From the NCBI GenBank assembly GCA_023264815.1, contig JAHFUZ010000011.1, positions 1-64,000 of the forward strand: a stretch of DNA of 64,000 bases, read 5' to 3'. The notes under the pieces are model-generated. The model saw only the letters and a list, made by a program, of their open reading frames with translations, did not search any database and was not told the DNA's origin. Positions 38,787 through 47,390 of the stretch are shown here, piece by piece (within the stretch, counting starts at the first letter, position 1; each line of letters begins with the position of its first letter). This DNA comes from Arthrobacter sp. Its GTDB lineage: Bacteria; Actinomycetota; Actinomycetes; Actinomycetales; Micrococcaceae. The translations under genes were made by a program, and so were the position numbers.

Positions 38787-38827
38787 AAAAAAGGTCCGTT
38801 CCCGCTCGATGTGAGCGGAAACGGACC
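38787..38827 (-). terminator. terminator of tRNA-Val(CAC)
   Basis: A 15-bp stem with one G-U pair (arms 38793-38807 and 38813-38827), five-base loop, and six U on the minus strand (38787-38792). It lies just after the tRNA gene in that direction. Confidence 0.85.
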
Positions 38828-38838
38828 TGGTTCCTCGG

Positions 38839-38910
38839 TGGGCGATACTGGGTTCGAACCAGTGACCTCTTCGGTGTGAACGAAGCGCGCTACCACTGCG
38901 CCAATCGCCC
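38839..38910 (-). tRNA. tRNA-Val(CAC)
   Basis: Acceptor stem GGGCGAT with ATCGCCC, D arm GCGCAGTGGTAGCGC, anticodon stem CTTCG/CGAAG with loop TTCACAC (anticodon CAC), T arm CTGGTTCGAACCCAG. Discriminator A at 38839; CCA not fully encoded. A strong terminator follows. Confidence 0.93.
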
Positions 38911-38970
38911 CGATGCCTTTGAATGCTAGCTGACCGGACGGGGTTTATGGAAATCGGGACCGCGCCAGCC

Positions 38971-38994
38971 TCGAATTACAGAGCTGTAATTCGA
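38971..38994. promoter_or_regulatory. 24-bp palindrome between divergent tRNA genes
   Basis: Ten-base arms TCGAATTACA and its reverse complement around GAGC. It lies upstream of both tRNA-Val(CAC) and the rightward tRNA cluster, in an AT-rich patch. There is no T-run after the stem on the plus strand (A-run instead), so it is not a plain terminator. Operator or old insertion scar; unclear. Confidence 0.4.
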
Positions 38995-39138
38995 AAAAAC
39001 CCCTAGATTGCAGGGATCCGCGGCCGTCATCAGCCCTTCCGGCTGCCCGATTTGGAGATTCCCTGAACCTCCTATAGAGTTCTTACTCGTTGGAACGCGA
39101 GGAAATGCCCGAAACGGCAAGGAATCAGCAACCAACAT

Positions 39139-39211
<73 letters not shown>

Positions 39212-39260
39212 CGCAGGACACTGTCACGGCAACGAATCCCCTGGGAATCGGGGCTTACAC

Positions 39261-39331
39261 GGTGGGTTGGCCGAGAGGCGAGGCAGCGGCCTGCAAAGCC
39301 GTATACACGGGTTCGAATCCCGTACCCACCT
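39261..39331 (+). tRNA. tRNA-Cys(GCA)
   Basis: Acceptor stem GGTGGGT/ACCCACC, anticodon loop CTGCAAA (GCA), T arm CGGGTTCGAATCCCG. No encoded CCA. Confidence 0.93.
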
Positions 39332-39371
39332 CGGTGAAAACCATGGTTTCCGGTTCAACCCGGATGGCAAT

Positions 39372-39446
39372 GGGCGATTGGCGCAGCGGTAGCGCGCTTC
39401 CCTGACACGGAAGAGGTCACTGGTTCGATCCCAGTATCGCCCACCA
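39372..39446 (+). tRNA. tRNA-Val(GAC), copy 1
   Basis: Acceptor stem GGGCGAT/ATCGCCC, anticodon stem CTTCC/GGAAG with loop CTGACAC (GAC), T arm CTGGTTCGATCCCAG. The CCA end is encoded (39444-39446). Confidence 0.94.
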
Positions 39447-39504
39447 AGCAAGGCAACTTGCTTCATGCAGTACTCAAGGCCACAGGGCCGAAGGTGCTTC
39501 ATAC

Positions 39505-39577
<73 letters not shown>

Positions 39578-39620
39578 CTCTTCTCCCTAGATAAACCCAC
39601 CAAGCCGGACTTCCGGTTCC

Positions 39621-39692
39621 GGGCGATTGGCGCAGCGGTAGCGCGCTTCCCTGACACGGAAGAGGTCACTGGTTCGATCCCAGTATCGCCCA
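39621..39692 (+). tRNA. tRNA-Val(GAC), copy 2
   Basis: Same mature sequence as the gene at 39372, but the CCA end is not encoded here (CACAG follows). Confidence 0.94.
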
Positions 39693-39696
39693 CAGC

Positions 39697-39722
39697 AGCA
39701 GCTCCTCCGGAGCTGCTTTTTT
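39697..39722 (+). terminator. terminator of the tRNA cluster
   Basis: Arms AGCAGCTCC / GGAGCTGCT with a 3-base loop, followed by five T (39718-39722). Confidence 0.9.
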
Positions 39723-39861
39723 GTTGCCCGCATAACGGTCCGTTCCCGCTCCGCTTCAAGCGAACGTTCCTGGCCCCTCATTTCCTTGGCACGCCCAGTA
39801 GGACAAGGCTAGGATCGAATTCGGAGGAGCGACCTGGCTCCGTGATTGAAGGGAGGTGCCC

Positions 39862-40119
39862 GTGGGACTGATTGACGATCTTAAGGGCAAGGCTCAGGGT
39901 CTTATCCAAGGCAACGAGCAGGCCATCAAGGACGGCATCACCAAGGCCGGCGATTTTGTCGACTCCAAGACCGGCGGCAAGTACGCCGAGCAGGTAGACA
40001 AGATCCAGGATGGCGCTTCCAGGCTCGTTGATAAGAGTGACGGAACACCGGGCGAGGCTCCTGCCACCGGGCAGGTCCCGCCGGTTGACCCGGCTCCGCC
40101 GGTCAACAAGGCTCCGTAA
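39862..40119 (+). CDS. MT0933-like (Rv0909-type) antitoxin-family small protein
   Basis: An 85-residue, very charged protein with the family pattern GLIDDLKGKAQGLI, then KAGDFVDSKTGGKYAEQVDK, and a Pro-rich tail. GTG at 39862 is chosen because GGGAGG lies five bases upstream. The family is named for an antitoxin in M. tuberculosis, but many members stand alone, as here; no toxin gene adjoins it. Function uncertain. Confidence 0.7.
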   Translation: MGLIDDLKGKAQGLIQGNEQAIKDGITKAGDFVDSKTGGKYAEQVDKIQDGASRLVDKSDGTPGEAPATGQVPPVDPAPPVNKAP

Positions 40120-40159
40120 CACAGGATTTGACCGGGGCGTTGCCCTGGTACGTCAAGGG

Positions 40160-40196
40160 GGTGTGGGTCCCGCCGGGAGGCGGCACCCGCACCTTT
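40160..40196 (+). terminator. probable terminator after the MT0933-like gene
   Basis: A GC-rich stem with one mismatch and one G-U pair (arms 40160-40174 and 40179-40193, loop GGGA), followed by only three T. The rest of the gap to 40315 shows nothing clear. Confidence 0.5.
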
Positions 40197-40314
40197 GGCG
40201 TTTAACGGCGCCGGAGCGCACCGGCCCTCCCGGTTAATATGGACAAATCCCTACGAAACGCAGCAGGGAAATGTCCGTTAGGCGGGGAAAACGCGAGGCC
40301 GCCCCGGCAACGGC

Positions 40315-41352
40315 CTAGGACGGCTCGTGGTTCTGGCCCTCGCGTGCCAGGGCGGTGAGGCGCGACACCGCACGGTAGTACTTCTTGGTGTAGCCGCCTG
40401 TCATCATTTCCTCGGTGAACAGCTTGTCGAAGGGGACACCGCTGGCCAGGATGGGCACATCCTTGTCATAGAGACGGTCCGCCAGCACCACAAAACGCAG
40501 CGCCACAGCCTGCTCGGTAATGGTTTCGACGTTCCGCCACACCACGCCGTCGATGCCGTCAATGAGCTGGCGATACCGGCTCGGGTGCACCCCGGCGAGG
40601 TGTCCGATCAGCGAGCTGAATTCGTCCTGGGCCACCGTCTTGCCGTCGAACTCGGCCTTCATCTGCGCCGAGAGCTGGCTGTTCTTCAACGGCGCCGGCG
40701 CGGCCGGCAGGCCGCGGTGGCGGAAATCCTCGCCATCGATCCGGAGGACCTCGAACTGGTCCGCGAGAACCTGGATCTCACGCTGGAAGTCGACGGCGGC
40801 AAAGCGGCCGTCACCGAGCGAGCCCGGCAAAGTGTTGGAGGTGGCAGCGAGCTTCACGCCGGCGTCGGCCAGTTCACGCATCAGCCGTGACATCAGGACC
40901 GTGTCTCCCGGGTCGTCGAGCTCGAACTCGTCGATGCACACCAGTTTGTAGTGGCTCAGGGCCTCCACGGTCTTGCGGAAGGACAGGGCGCCCACCAGGT
41001 TGGTGTATTCCACGAAGGTGCCGAATGCCTTCGGCCCGGGCGCTGCGTGCCACAGCGAGGCCAGAAGGTGGGTTTTGCCGACGCCGAAGCCGCCGTCCAG
41101 GTAGATCCCGGCCCTGGTATCGACCTTCTTGGCGAAGAGTTTCTTGAACAGGCCCCCGCCGCCGCCTGCACCCACGCCTGCGGCAAACCCTTCGAGCGCC
41201 CTGACGGCCGCAGCCTGGGACGGCTGGTTGGGATCGGGACGGTAGCTGGCAAAGGACACCTGGCCGAACCGCGGGGAAGGGAAAAAGCCCTTGAGGAGCT
41301 CATCCACCGACACCGCCGGAGTGCGGGCAGCAAGCTGTTCGATCTGTACCAA
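40315..41352 (-). CDS. zapE: AFG1-like ATPase, ZapE family
   Basis: About 345 residues from a probable TTG at 41352 (an open frame runs to 41457, but the extra N-terminus is not family-like). The P-loop is GGFGVGKTHLL, Walker B is LVCIDEFELDDP, and the C-terminal motif FDKLFTEEMMTGGYTKKYYRAV is typical. In E. coli ZapE binds the Z-ring; in Actinobacteria the role is less known. Divergent from sseA. Confidence 0.88.
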   Translation of the reverse strand: MVQIEQLAARTPAVSVDELLKGFFPSPRFGQVSFASYRPDPNQPSQAAAVRALEGFAAGVGAGGGGGLFKKLFAKKVDTRAGIYLDGGFGVGKTHLLASLWHAAPGPKAFGTFVEYTNLVGALSFRKTVEALSHYKLVCIDEFELDDPGDTVLMSRLMRELADAGVKLAATSNTLPGSLGDGRFAAVDFQREIQVLADQFEVLRIDGEDFRHRGLPAAPAPLKNSQLSAQMKAEFDGKTVAQDEFSSLIGHLAGVHPSRYRQLIDGIDGVVWRNVETITEQAVALRFVVLADRLYDKDVPILASGVPFDKLFTEEMMTGGYTKKYYRAVSRLTALAREGQNHEPS

Positions 41353-41565
41353 GGTGGTCCGTTCTGCTGGTTGTTTGTCCCCAGAAAGGATACCGGCATT
41401 ACGCGGCCCTCCCCTGCCCGGCGGCCAGGCAGGGCCGGGACATGACGAAGCCCACATTTCCCTCTGTTAACGCAGTGCGGACACGGTGGCCCGCCATGGC
41501 TAGGGTGGAAGGAGGATTCCACCACGCGGCAGGTCCGCCGTATGTCTGAGTGAAAGGCCGTCACC

Positions 41566-42477
41566 ATGTCCTACCCCGTTGAACAGAACGAAAAGTTCGC
41601 CGAGTACGCCAATCCGGAACGCCTGGTGTCCACCGAATGGCTGGCCGCGGCGCTGGAGTCAGGCGCCGTTGCCGATGGCAACCTCGTAGTGGTCGAATCC
41701 GATGAGGACGTCCTCCTGTACGAGACCGGCCATATCCCCGGCGCGGTCAAGATTGACTGGCACACCGACCTCAACGATGAAGTGACCCGCGACTACATCA
41801 ACGGCGAAGCCTTCGCTGCACTGGCCGCTTCCAAGGGCATCTCCCGCGATACCACAGTGGTCATCTACGGAGACAAGTCGAACTGGTGGGCAGCCTATGC
41901 CTTGTGGGTCTTCACCCTCTTTGGCCACGAGGACGTCCGCCTGCTCGACGGCGGCCGGGACAAGTGGATCGCCGAAGGCCACAAACTGACCACCGAGGTA
42001 CCGCAGCCCGCCGCCGGTGAATACCCGGTGGTGGAGCGCAACGACGCTCCCATCCGTGCCTTCAAGGAAGATGTCCTGGCGCACTTCGGCAAGCCGCTGA
42101 TCGATGTCCGCTCCCCCGAGGAGTACACCGGCCAGCGCACGCACATGCCCGCCTACCCCGAGGAAGGCGCGCTGCGTGGCGGCCACATCCCGACGGCCGC
42201 GTCGATCCCATGGGCACGTGCGGCAGCCGGCGACGGAACCTACCGCAACCGCGGCGAACTCGAGGCGCTGTACCTGGGCGAGGCAGGGCTCAAGGAAGGG
42301 GACGACGTGGTGGCGTACTGCCGCATCGGCGAACGTTCCAGCCACACCTGGTTCGCCCTGAAGTACCTTCTGGGCTTCGAGACCGTGCGCAACTATGACG
42401 GCTCCTGGACCGAGTGGGGCAACGCCGTCCGTGTACCGATCGCCAAGGGAACCGAGCGGGGCACCGTCCCGGCGTAA
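41566..42477 (+). CDS. sseA: thiosulfate/3-mercaptopyruvate sulfurtransferase
   Basis: A 303-residue protein with two rhodanese domains. The first, inactive-looking domain holds [13 protein letters not shown] and [15 protein letters not shown]; the second has the active-site loop [11 protein letters not shown] with the catalytic Cys. GAAAGG precedes the ATG. The SufE-like gene starts 11 bp later, the pairing also known for Rv3283-Rv3284. Confidence 0.93.
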   Translation: MSYPVEQNEKFAEYANPERLVSTEWLAAALESGAVADGNLVVVESDEDVLLYETGHIPGAVKIDWHTDLNDEVTRDYINGEAFAALAASKGISRDTTVVIYGDKSNWWAAYALWVFTLFGHEDVRLLDGGRDKWIAEGHKLTTEVPQPAAGEYPVVERNDAPIRAFKEDVLAHFGKPLIDVRSPEEYTGQRTHMPAYPEEGALRGGHIPTAASIPWARAAAGDGTYRNRGELEALYLGEAGLKEGDDVVAYCRIGERSSHTWFALKYLLGFETVRNYDGSWTEWGNAVRVPIAKGTERGTVPA

Positions 42478-42487
42478 ACTGGACCTG

Positions 42488-42949
42488 ATGAATACCCAAG
42501 CCATTCCGGCCGCGCTGGCGGAAATAATCGATGACTTCCAGGCCCTCACCGAACCCGAGCGGCTCCAACTGTTGCTGGAATTCTCCCAGGGGCTTCCCGA
42601 GCTTCCGGACCGGTTGAAGGACCACCCGGAACTCCTGGAGGAGGTTGTCGAGTGCCAGTCGCCGCTGTTCCTGACCATTGAGACGGAAAAGGACGACGCC
42701 GGCGCGCCCGGTGCCATACGGATCTACTTCAAGGCGCCGCCTGAGGCCCCCACCACGCGCGGTTTCGCCGGGGTGCTTCATGAGGGACTCGACGGGCTCA
42801 GCGCGGCGGAAATCCTGGCTGTTCCGGATGACATGCCGGAGTTGCTCGGCCTCACGCGTGCCATCACCCCGCTCCGGATGCGCGGCATGACCGCGATGCT
42901 GGGCCGGATCAAGCGCAAGGTCGCCGCCAGTATCCGGCCCGAGTTCTGA
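42488..42949 (+). CDS. SufE-like sulfur acceptor protein
   Basis: A 153-residue protein with the SufE fold: LAEIIDDFQAL, then LEEVVECQSPLFL holding the acceptor Cys, and a C-terminal helix LRGLTRAIT-like LLGLTRAITPLRMRGM. It probably takes persulfide from SseA or a cysteine desulfurase. Eleven bases after sseA, so co-transcribed. Confidence 0.88.
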   Translation: MNTQAIPAALAEIIDDFQALTEPERLQLLLEFSQGLPELPDRLKDHPELLEEVVECQSPLFLTIETEKDDAGAPGAIRIYFKAPPEAPTTRGFAGVLHEGLDGLSAAEILAVPDDMPELLGLTRAITPLRMRGMTAMLGRIKRKVAASIRPEF

Positions 42950-42972
42950 GTGACTGCCGGCAACTGACAGTC

Positions 42973-43476
42973 ATGGGACGCAAAACCTCGTCGCAGGGAA
43001 CGCCGGCAACAGCAGCTTTGGCTGCCGCCGGCGTTCCCTTTGTGCTTCATTCGTATGTCCACGATCCGTCGGCCGCCAGCTACGGCACGGAGGCGGCCGA
43101 AGCCCTCGGCATCGCCCCGGAACGGGTCTTCAAGACCCTCATGGTCGAGGTGGAGGGCCGGCTGGCCGTGGGCGTGGTGCCGGTCAGCGGGAACCTTGAC
43201 CTCAAGGCCTTCGCCGCCGCCCTGGGCGCCAAAAAGGCTTCCATGGCTGACCCTGCGGCTGCCGAGCGCCGCACCGGCTACGTCCTGGGCGGCATCTCGC
43301 CGCTCGGCCAGCGCCAGACCTCGCCCACCGTGGTTGACGGCAGTGCCCTGGCCCTCGGGACTGTGCTGGTATCCGGCGGCAGGCGCGGCTTGGACATAGA
43401 ACTGGCCGCCGCGGATCTGATCCGTCTGACGTCCGCAGCCACGGCCACCATCGGCACGCGCACGCCCTTGCCTTAG
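42973..43476 (+). CDS. ybaK: Cys-tRNA(Pro) deacylase, YbaK/EbsC type
   Basis: A 167-residue trans-editing enzyme that removes Cys from mischarged tRNA-Pro. The family signatures are visible: ERVFKTLMVEVEGRLAVGVVPV, LGAKKASMADPAAAERRTGYV and GGISPLGQRQT. It ends in a 4-bp tail-to-tail overlap with the hydrolase gene on the other strand. Confidence 0.92.
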   Translation: MGRKTSSQGTPATAALAAAGVPFVLHSYVHDPSAASYGTEAAEALGIAPERVFKTLMVEVEGRLAVGVVPVSGNLDLKAFAAALGAKKASMADPAAAERRTGYVLGGISPLGQRQTSPTVVDGSALALGTVLVSGGRRGLDIELAAADLIRLTSAATATIGTRTPLP

Positions 43477-44744
43477 ACTTCCTCCGCCCGGTGCTGGCCC
43501 GGGTTGGCGCGCGGGGCCAGCTGCGCCCGGAGCCACGCCTTGACGAGGCTTTCCCAGCGCTCCGGGTCAACGTTCCATTCCTTGGTGTGCCGGGCCCGGC
43601 TGAATGTTTCGAACGTCACCATGTCCGGGTTCCGTTCGGCCAGGAGCGCGGAGGGCTCAAACGGGACGTACTCGTCGTCCACACTGTGGATGACCAGCGT
43701 GGGAGTGCGGACTTCGACGGCCCGCGCCACCCAGTCCATCGCCTTGAGATCCACCGGTGCCGACAGGCCGGTCAGCCGCCTGCCCAAGGGGTGGCCCAGC
43801 ATCAGCTGCCCGTACCGGCCCACCAGGGACGGGATCCTGTTGATCTGCGCGTGATGGGCCAGCACATTGACCCAGTTGATGACCGGTGCGTCCAGGACCA
43901 TGGCCCGGATCAGGTGGCGGTGGCGTGACAGGTCCGTAGTCTGGAGGCAGATGGCGCCGCCCATGGACCAGCCGAACAGGACAATCTCCTCGGCACCGTT
44001 TGCCAGGGCATAGTCAATGGCAGCCTCCACATCGTGCCACTCGGTGGATCCGAGGCCGTACCGGCCGTCGTCGGCTGAGGGGGCCAGTCCGTCATTCCGG
44101 TAGGAAACCAGCAGGCTGGTGAGCCCAAGTTCCTTGGCGGGCGCAACAGCACGCAGCGCCTCCTGGCGCGTGGCTCCCCGGCCATGGACCATGACGGCCC
44201 AGGTGCGGGCAGCGCCCCCGGCCCGGACCAGCCAGGCCGGTGCCTGGCCGCCGTCCACGTCAATCAGCACATCCTCTGCGGCGATGCCGGCGGCAGCGGG
44301 ATCCGGATAGAGCGCCCCGCTCCACCACCCGCGGCGCGCGGTATCAAAGTTGCCGGTGTAGACGGCTTCCACTTCCCGCAGGACCGTGCCGTCCATCGGC
44401 GAGTAGGACACGATGGGGCCGATCCGGGCGTGCCCTTTGCCGCCGTCGAAGAAGAAGCCGTAGACACCCTCCACGGTGGTCTCGGACGTGGCGGCCAGGA
44501 TGACCCGCGTCCTCCCGTTGTCCCGAAGGACCGCCAGGACTTCCTGGTCGGACGCCCGCTGCCGCACCGGCGTGATCACGCGCCGGGCAAAGTAGAGCGC
44601 CAGGGCCGATGACCCGGTGGCCAGCAGGCCGGCCACGGCACCGCCGCCGATGACCCCGCCGACGGCCCATTTGGCGCGCAGTGACATGCCGCCGGCGGGT
44701 TGGATCGATGGTGTCGGCGTGGTGGTGCGGGTGGAAGGTGCCAT
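43473..44744 (-). CDS. membrane-anchored alpha/beta hydrolase (core copy)
   Basis: A 423-residue relative of the island protein at 2227-3402, with an N-terminal hydrophobic segment (WAVGGVIGGGAVAGLLATGS) and an alpha/beta hydrolase domain. Likely triad: Ser260 in GWSMGG, Asp356 or 357 in HSVDDEYVP, His386 in RARHTKEWN. Shares DVEAAI, LGLTSLLVS and the WNVD/WNAD end with the island copy. Ordinary GC-rich codon use shows it is the resident gene. Substrate unknown; a secreted or membrane-attached esterase is likely. Confidence 0.8.
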   Translation of the reverse strand: MAPSTRTTTPTPSIQPAGGMSLRAKWAVGGVIGGGAVAGLLATGSSALALYFARRVITPVRQRASDQEVLAVLRDNGRTRVILAATSETTVEGVYGFFFDGGKGHARIGPIVSYSPMDGTVLREVEAVYTGNFDTARRGWWSGALYPDPAAAGIAAEDVLIDVDGGQAPAWLVRAGGAARTWAVMVHGRGATRQEALRAVAPAKELGLTSLLVSYRNDGLAPSADDGRYGLGSTEWHDVEAAIDYALANGAEEIVLFGWSMGGAICLQTTDLSRHRHLIRAMVLDAPVINWVNVLAHHAQINRIPSLVGRYGQLMLGHPLGRRLTGLSAPVDLKAMDWVARAVEVRTPTLVIHSVDDEYVPFEPSALLAERNPDMVTFETFSRARHTKEWNVDPERWESLVKAWLRAQLAPRANPGQHRAEEV

Positions 44745-44846
44745 GGAACCATTCTTACCGCCGCGGCCACGTTGGCCCTACTCCGTCCGGCGTGTGGCGC
44801 GGCCAAGGGGGGTGCAGGCAGGGTTGCGCCCGGCTAGGCTGATGCC

Positions 44847-45338
44847 ATGAGCGATCCAATCGTCATTCTGACCGAAGAACCCCTGGGTGCGGACGACCGT
44901 GTCAACATCCAACGGCTGGTGAACGGTTCTGACACAAACCTTGTCCTGCTGGTCCCGGCCAACACCGAGCGCCACCTGCTGGTGGATTTCCTCGAGAACC
45001 TGTCAATGCTGGAGGTAGCCAAGGCCTTCCGGGAGCTGACCGCGCATGCCCCTGACCCCAGCGCGGAAAGGGCCGAGGCCGCAGAGACACTGGCCGTCTC
45101 CCTGGCTGCCCTGGAGGGACTGGGTAACGGGGTCACCGGCGAGGTTGTGGATGGCGGGGCCGTCAATGGCCTCGTGGCCAAGGTCAAGGAACTGGGTGCT
45201 GCCCAGGCCGTGGTGATTACCCGGCCCCATGCGGTGGCAGACACCTTCCATACGGACTGGGCCAACAAGGCCCAGGACCAGCTGGGCCTCCCGGTGCTTC
45301 ACCTGTACGCCGGTTCGGGATTTATCGGTGACTCCTGA
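44847..45338 (+). CDS. conserved hypothetical protein, Rossmann-like
   Basis: A 163-residue protein I do not recognise by name. It alternates strands and helices (NLVLLVPANTERHLLVDFLENL; QAVVITRPHAVADTF; LPVLHLYAGSGF), with the pattern of a universal-stress-protein or Rossmann-like fold, though no nucleotide motif is clear. ATG at 44847; msrB follows 14 bp later, so the two are probably co-transcribed. Confidence 0.6.
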   Translation: MSDPIVILTEEPLGADDRVNIQRLVNGSDTNLVLLVPANTERHLLVDFLENLSMLEVAKAFRELTAHAPDPSAERAEAAETLAVSLAALEGLGNGVTGEVVDGGAVNGLVAKVKELGAAQAVVITRPHAVADTFHTDWANKAQDQLGLPVLHLYAGSGFIGDS

Positions 45339-45352
45339 GCGTTGATCAGACT

Positions 45353-45868
45353 ATGAGCATCTTTGGAAAGAGCGTTTTTGGAAACAAGGCCACCGATTCC
45401 ATTCCCACACCGTCCCCGGAAGCGGGGACGGGCGCTCCGGGACCGGCGGTCCGGAAATCGGACGACGAGTGGCGCAGTGAACTGACGCCGGAGGAGTACC
45501 ACGTCCTCCGGCAGGCGGGAACTGAACGTCCCTTCACCGGCGAGTATGTGGACACACACACCGAGGGCGTCTATCAATGCCGTGCCTGCGGGGCTGAGCT
45601 CTTCAGGAGCAACGAAAAATTCGACTCCCATTGCGGCTGGCCGTCCTTTTGGGCGCCTCTGGCTGACGGGACAGTGCGCTACATCCACGACCGCACGCTC
45701 GGCATGGACCGCGTCGAGGTGCGGTGCACGAACTGCGATTCCCATTTGGGCCACGTGTTTGCGGGCGAGGGCTACGGCACCCCCACTGACCAGCGGTACT
45801 GCATCAATTCGGTCTCCCTGAAGCTGGTTCCGCGGAGCACCCGGGAGCCCGCCCCGGCCGAATCCTGA
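45353..45868 (+). CDS. msrB: peptide-methionine (R)-S-oxide reductase
   Basis: A 171-residue repair enzyme for oxidised methionine. Zinc cysteines CRACG and CTNCDSHLGHVF, the substrate motif CGWPSFW and the catalytic Cys in RYCINSVSLKL are all present. A polar N-terminus of about 40 residues precedes the domain. Confidence 0.95.
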   Translation: MSIFGKSVFGNKATDSIPTPSPEAGTGAPGPAVRKSDDEWRSELTPEEYHVLRQAGTERPFTGEYVDTHTEGVYQCRACGAELFRSNEKFDSHCGWPSFWAPLADGTVRYIHDRTLGMDRVEVRCTNCDSHLGHVFAGEGYGTPTDQRYCINSVSLKLVPRSTREPAPAES

Positions 45869-45969
45869 CCCCGCCATCCACGGGCCCGACCCGCATCTGG
45901 CGCTGCATTTATCCGCCCTAAGCATGAGACTTCCTTACGCTTAGGATTCTTTGGAGTTAGGGACTCTGG

Positions 45970-46003
45970 TTGCTTGCTACGCTCGCCGTAGATGCCCAAG
46001 CAA
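45970..46003 (+). promoter_or_regulatory. nested hairpin in the DUF6421 leader
   Basis: Outer arms TTGCTTG/CAAGCAA and inner arms CTACG/CGTAG around CTCGC. It lies 19 bp before the start codon, in a mostly AT-rich upstream region. Could be a leader hairpin or overlap the promoter. A second, weaker inverted repeat, CCTAAGC/GCTTAGG, lies at 45917-45945. Confidence 0.35.
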
Positions 46004-46022
46004 GTAAGAAAGGCCGTCGTCA

Positions 46023-47390
46023 ATGACCGTCACCGTGACCGCCGCCCCTGCCCGGATCAGTGCGGAGAATCCTGCCTGGCTCCGGCTCAGGGCTGCCGCA
46101 GAAGCACTGCAGGCCCTCCAGATCCAGGACGGGTCAATCCCTGACCCCGGCCATCATGCGGCCGCCACCCGTGAGGTAGCCGGCATCACGGAGGCCATCG
46201 CCGGGCTTGCACCGCTGTTCCCGCACGACGCGGCCTACCTGGACGCAGTCGTGGACGACTTCGGCGCCTGGGTACAGGCCGGTTTCGGAGTGCCGGACTT
46301 CCTCGCTTCCCTGCTGGCTTTCCAGCCGCAGCTGCAGCGCCAGGACGGCCTGGCGCACCTGGTCATCTTCCCCATGTACACGCAGAACGGCAGCAGCAGC
46401 AGGCTGGTTGAAGCGGTCCTCGTGGAGGTCATCTGGCCGGAGTTCGTGGCCGAACTGGAGGCCGGCGAGTACTCCAATAAACTCTTTGTGCCCATCCGGT
46501 TCCTGGACTTCACCCGCGGCTACAACACCAACTCGGCGGTGCTGTTCCCCGAGACCGTGGCCGTGCGGGAAACGCCCACCTTCACCTGGGGCGCCATCTT
46601 CGCGGACCGCGAGGCGGCCCGGTTCAGGCGGGTCCTTCAGGCGGCGGCAAACATCACCTCCCTGGACCTTCCGGCCGGCGCCGAAGATCTTCTGGCTGAC
46701 CAGGAACTGGCTGAAGCCACCTTTGTGATGTGGGACCTGATCCATGACCGGACCCACATGCGCGGAGATCTGCCCTTCGACCCGTTCATGATCAAGCAGC
46801 GCATGCCCTACTTCCTGTACTCACTGGAGGAACTCCGCTGCGACCTCACCGCGTTCCGGGAGTCCGTCCGGATTGAGAAGGACGACGACGCCAGTCCCGA
46901 AGCCCGCCGGCACGCGAAACTGGTGCAGTACGCCATTATCTTCGACCGGATCTTCCGCTTCGCGATTACCGGCAGCCGCGTGCGCAATTACGACGGACTG
47001 GGGGGCCAGCTGCTCTTCGCCTGGCTGCACCAGCACCACGTCCTGCACTGGACCGACACCCGGCTCCGCGTCGACTGGGACCAGGTGGCCGACGCCGTGA
47101 TCGCCCTGGGGACCGCCATCGATGACCTGTACTGGCGCTCGATCGACCGGCCCAAGACGGCACACTGGCTGGCCGCCTACAACCTGATTTCCGGGACGCT
47201 CACGCCCAACCCTGCATCCGCCTGGGCCAAGGGCCCGGCCGCCCTCCCGGTGGCAGGCCCGCCGCGTGGCCTGACGGACCAGGTGCTCGACGACGAATTC
47301 CCGCTGTCCATGTTCTACGAGGCCCTGGAGAAGAAAATGCGCCCCGTCATCGAATCCACGGCCGGCATCACCGGGGCCACCACGCTGTGA
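46023..47390 (+). CDS. DUF6421 family protein
   Basis: A 455-residue protein of the actinobacterial DUF6421 family, recognised from MWDLIHDRTHMRGDLPFD and the following KQRMPYFLYSLEELRCDL. The HDRTHMRGD segment, with acidic and His residues, and another His-rich part (FAWLHQHHVLHWTD) could bind a metal; this is inference. The stop overlaps the start of the next SDR gene. The same trio (DUF6421, SDR, threonine aldolase-like) appears in streptomycetes, as far as I recall. Function unknown. Confidence 0.8.
   Translation: MTVTVTAAPARISAENPAWLRLRAAAEALQALQIQDGSIPDPGHHAAATREVAGITEAIAGLAPLFPHDAAYLDAVVDDFGAWVQAGFGVPDFLASLLAFQPQLQRQDGLAHLVIFPMYTQNGSSSRLVEAVLVEVIWPEFVAELEAGEYSNKLFVPIRFLDFTRGYNTNSAVLFPETVAVRETPTFTWGAIFADREAARFRRVLQAAANITSLDLPAGAEDLLADQELAEATFVMWDLIHDRTHMRGDLPFDPFMIKQRMPYFLYSLEELRCDLTAFRESVRIEKDDDASPEARRHAKLVQYAIIFDRIFRFAITGSRVRNYDGLGGQLLFAWLHQHHVLHWTDTRLRVDWDQVADAVIALGTAIDDLYWRSIDRPKTAHWLAAYNLISGTLTPNPASAWAKGPAALPVAGPPRGLTDQVLDDEFPLSMFYEALEKKMRPVIESTAGITGATTL

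Noticed and set aside
39862..40314. Toxin-antitoxin pair
   Set aside because: Only the antitoxin-like protein is present; the following stretch to zapE has no open frame of convincing quality.
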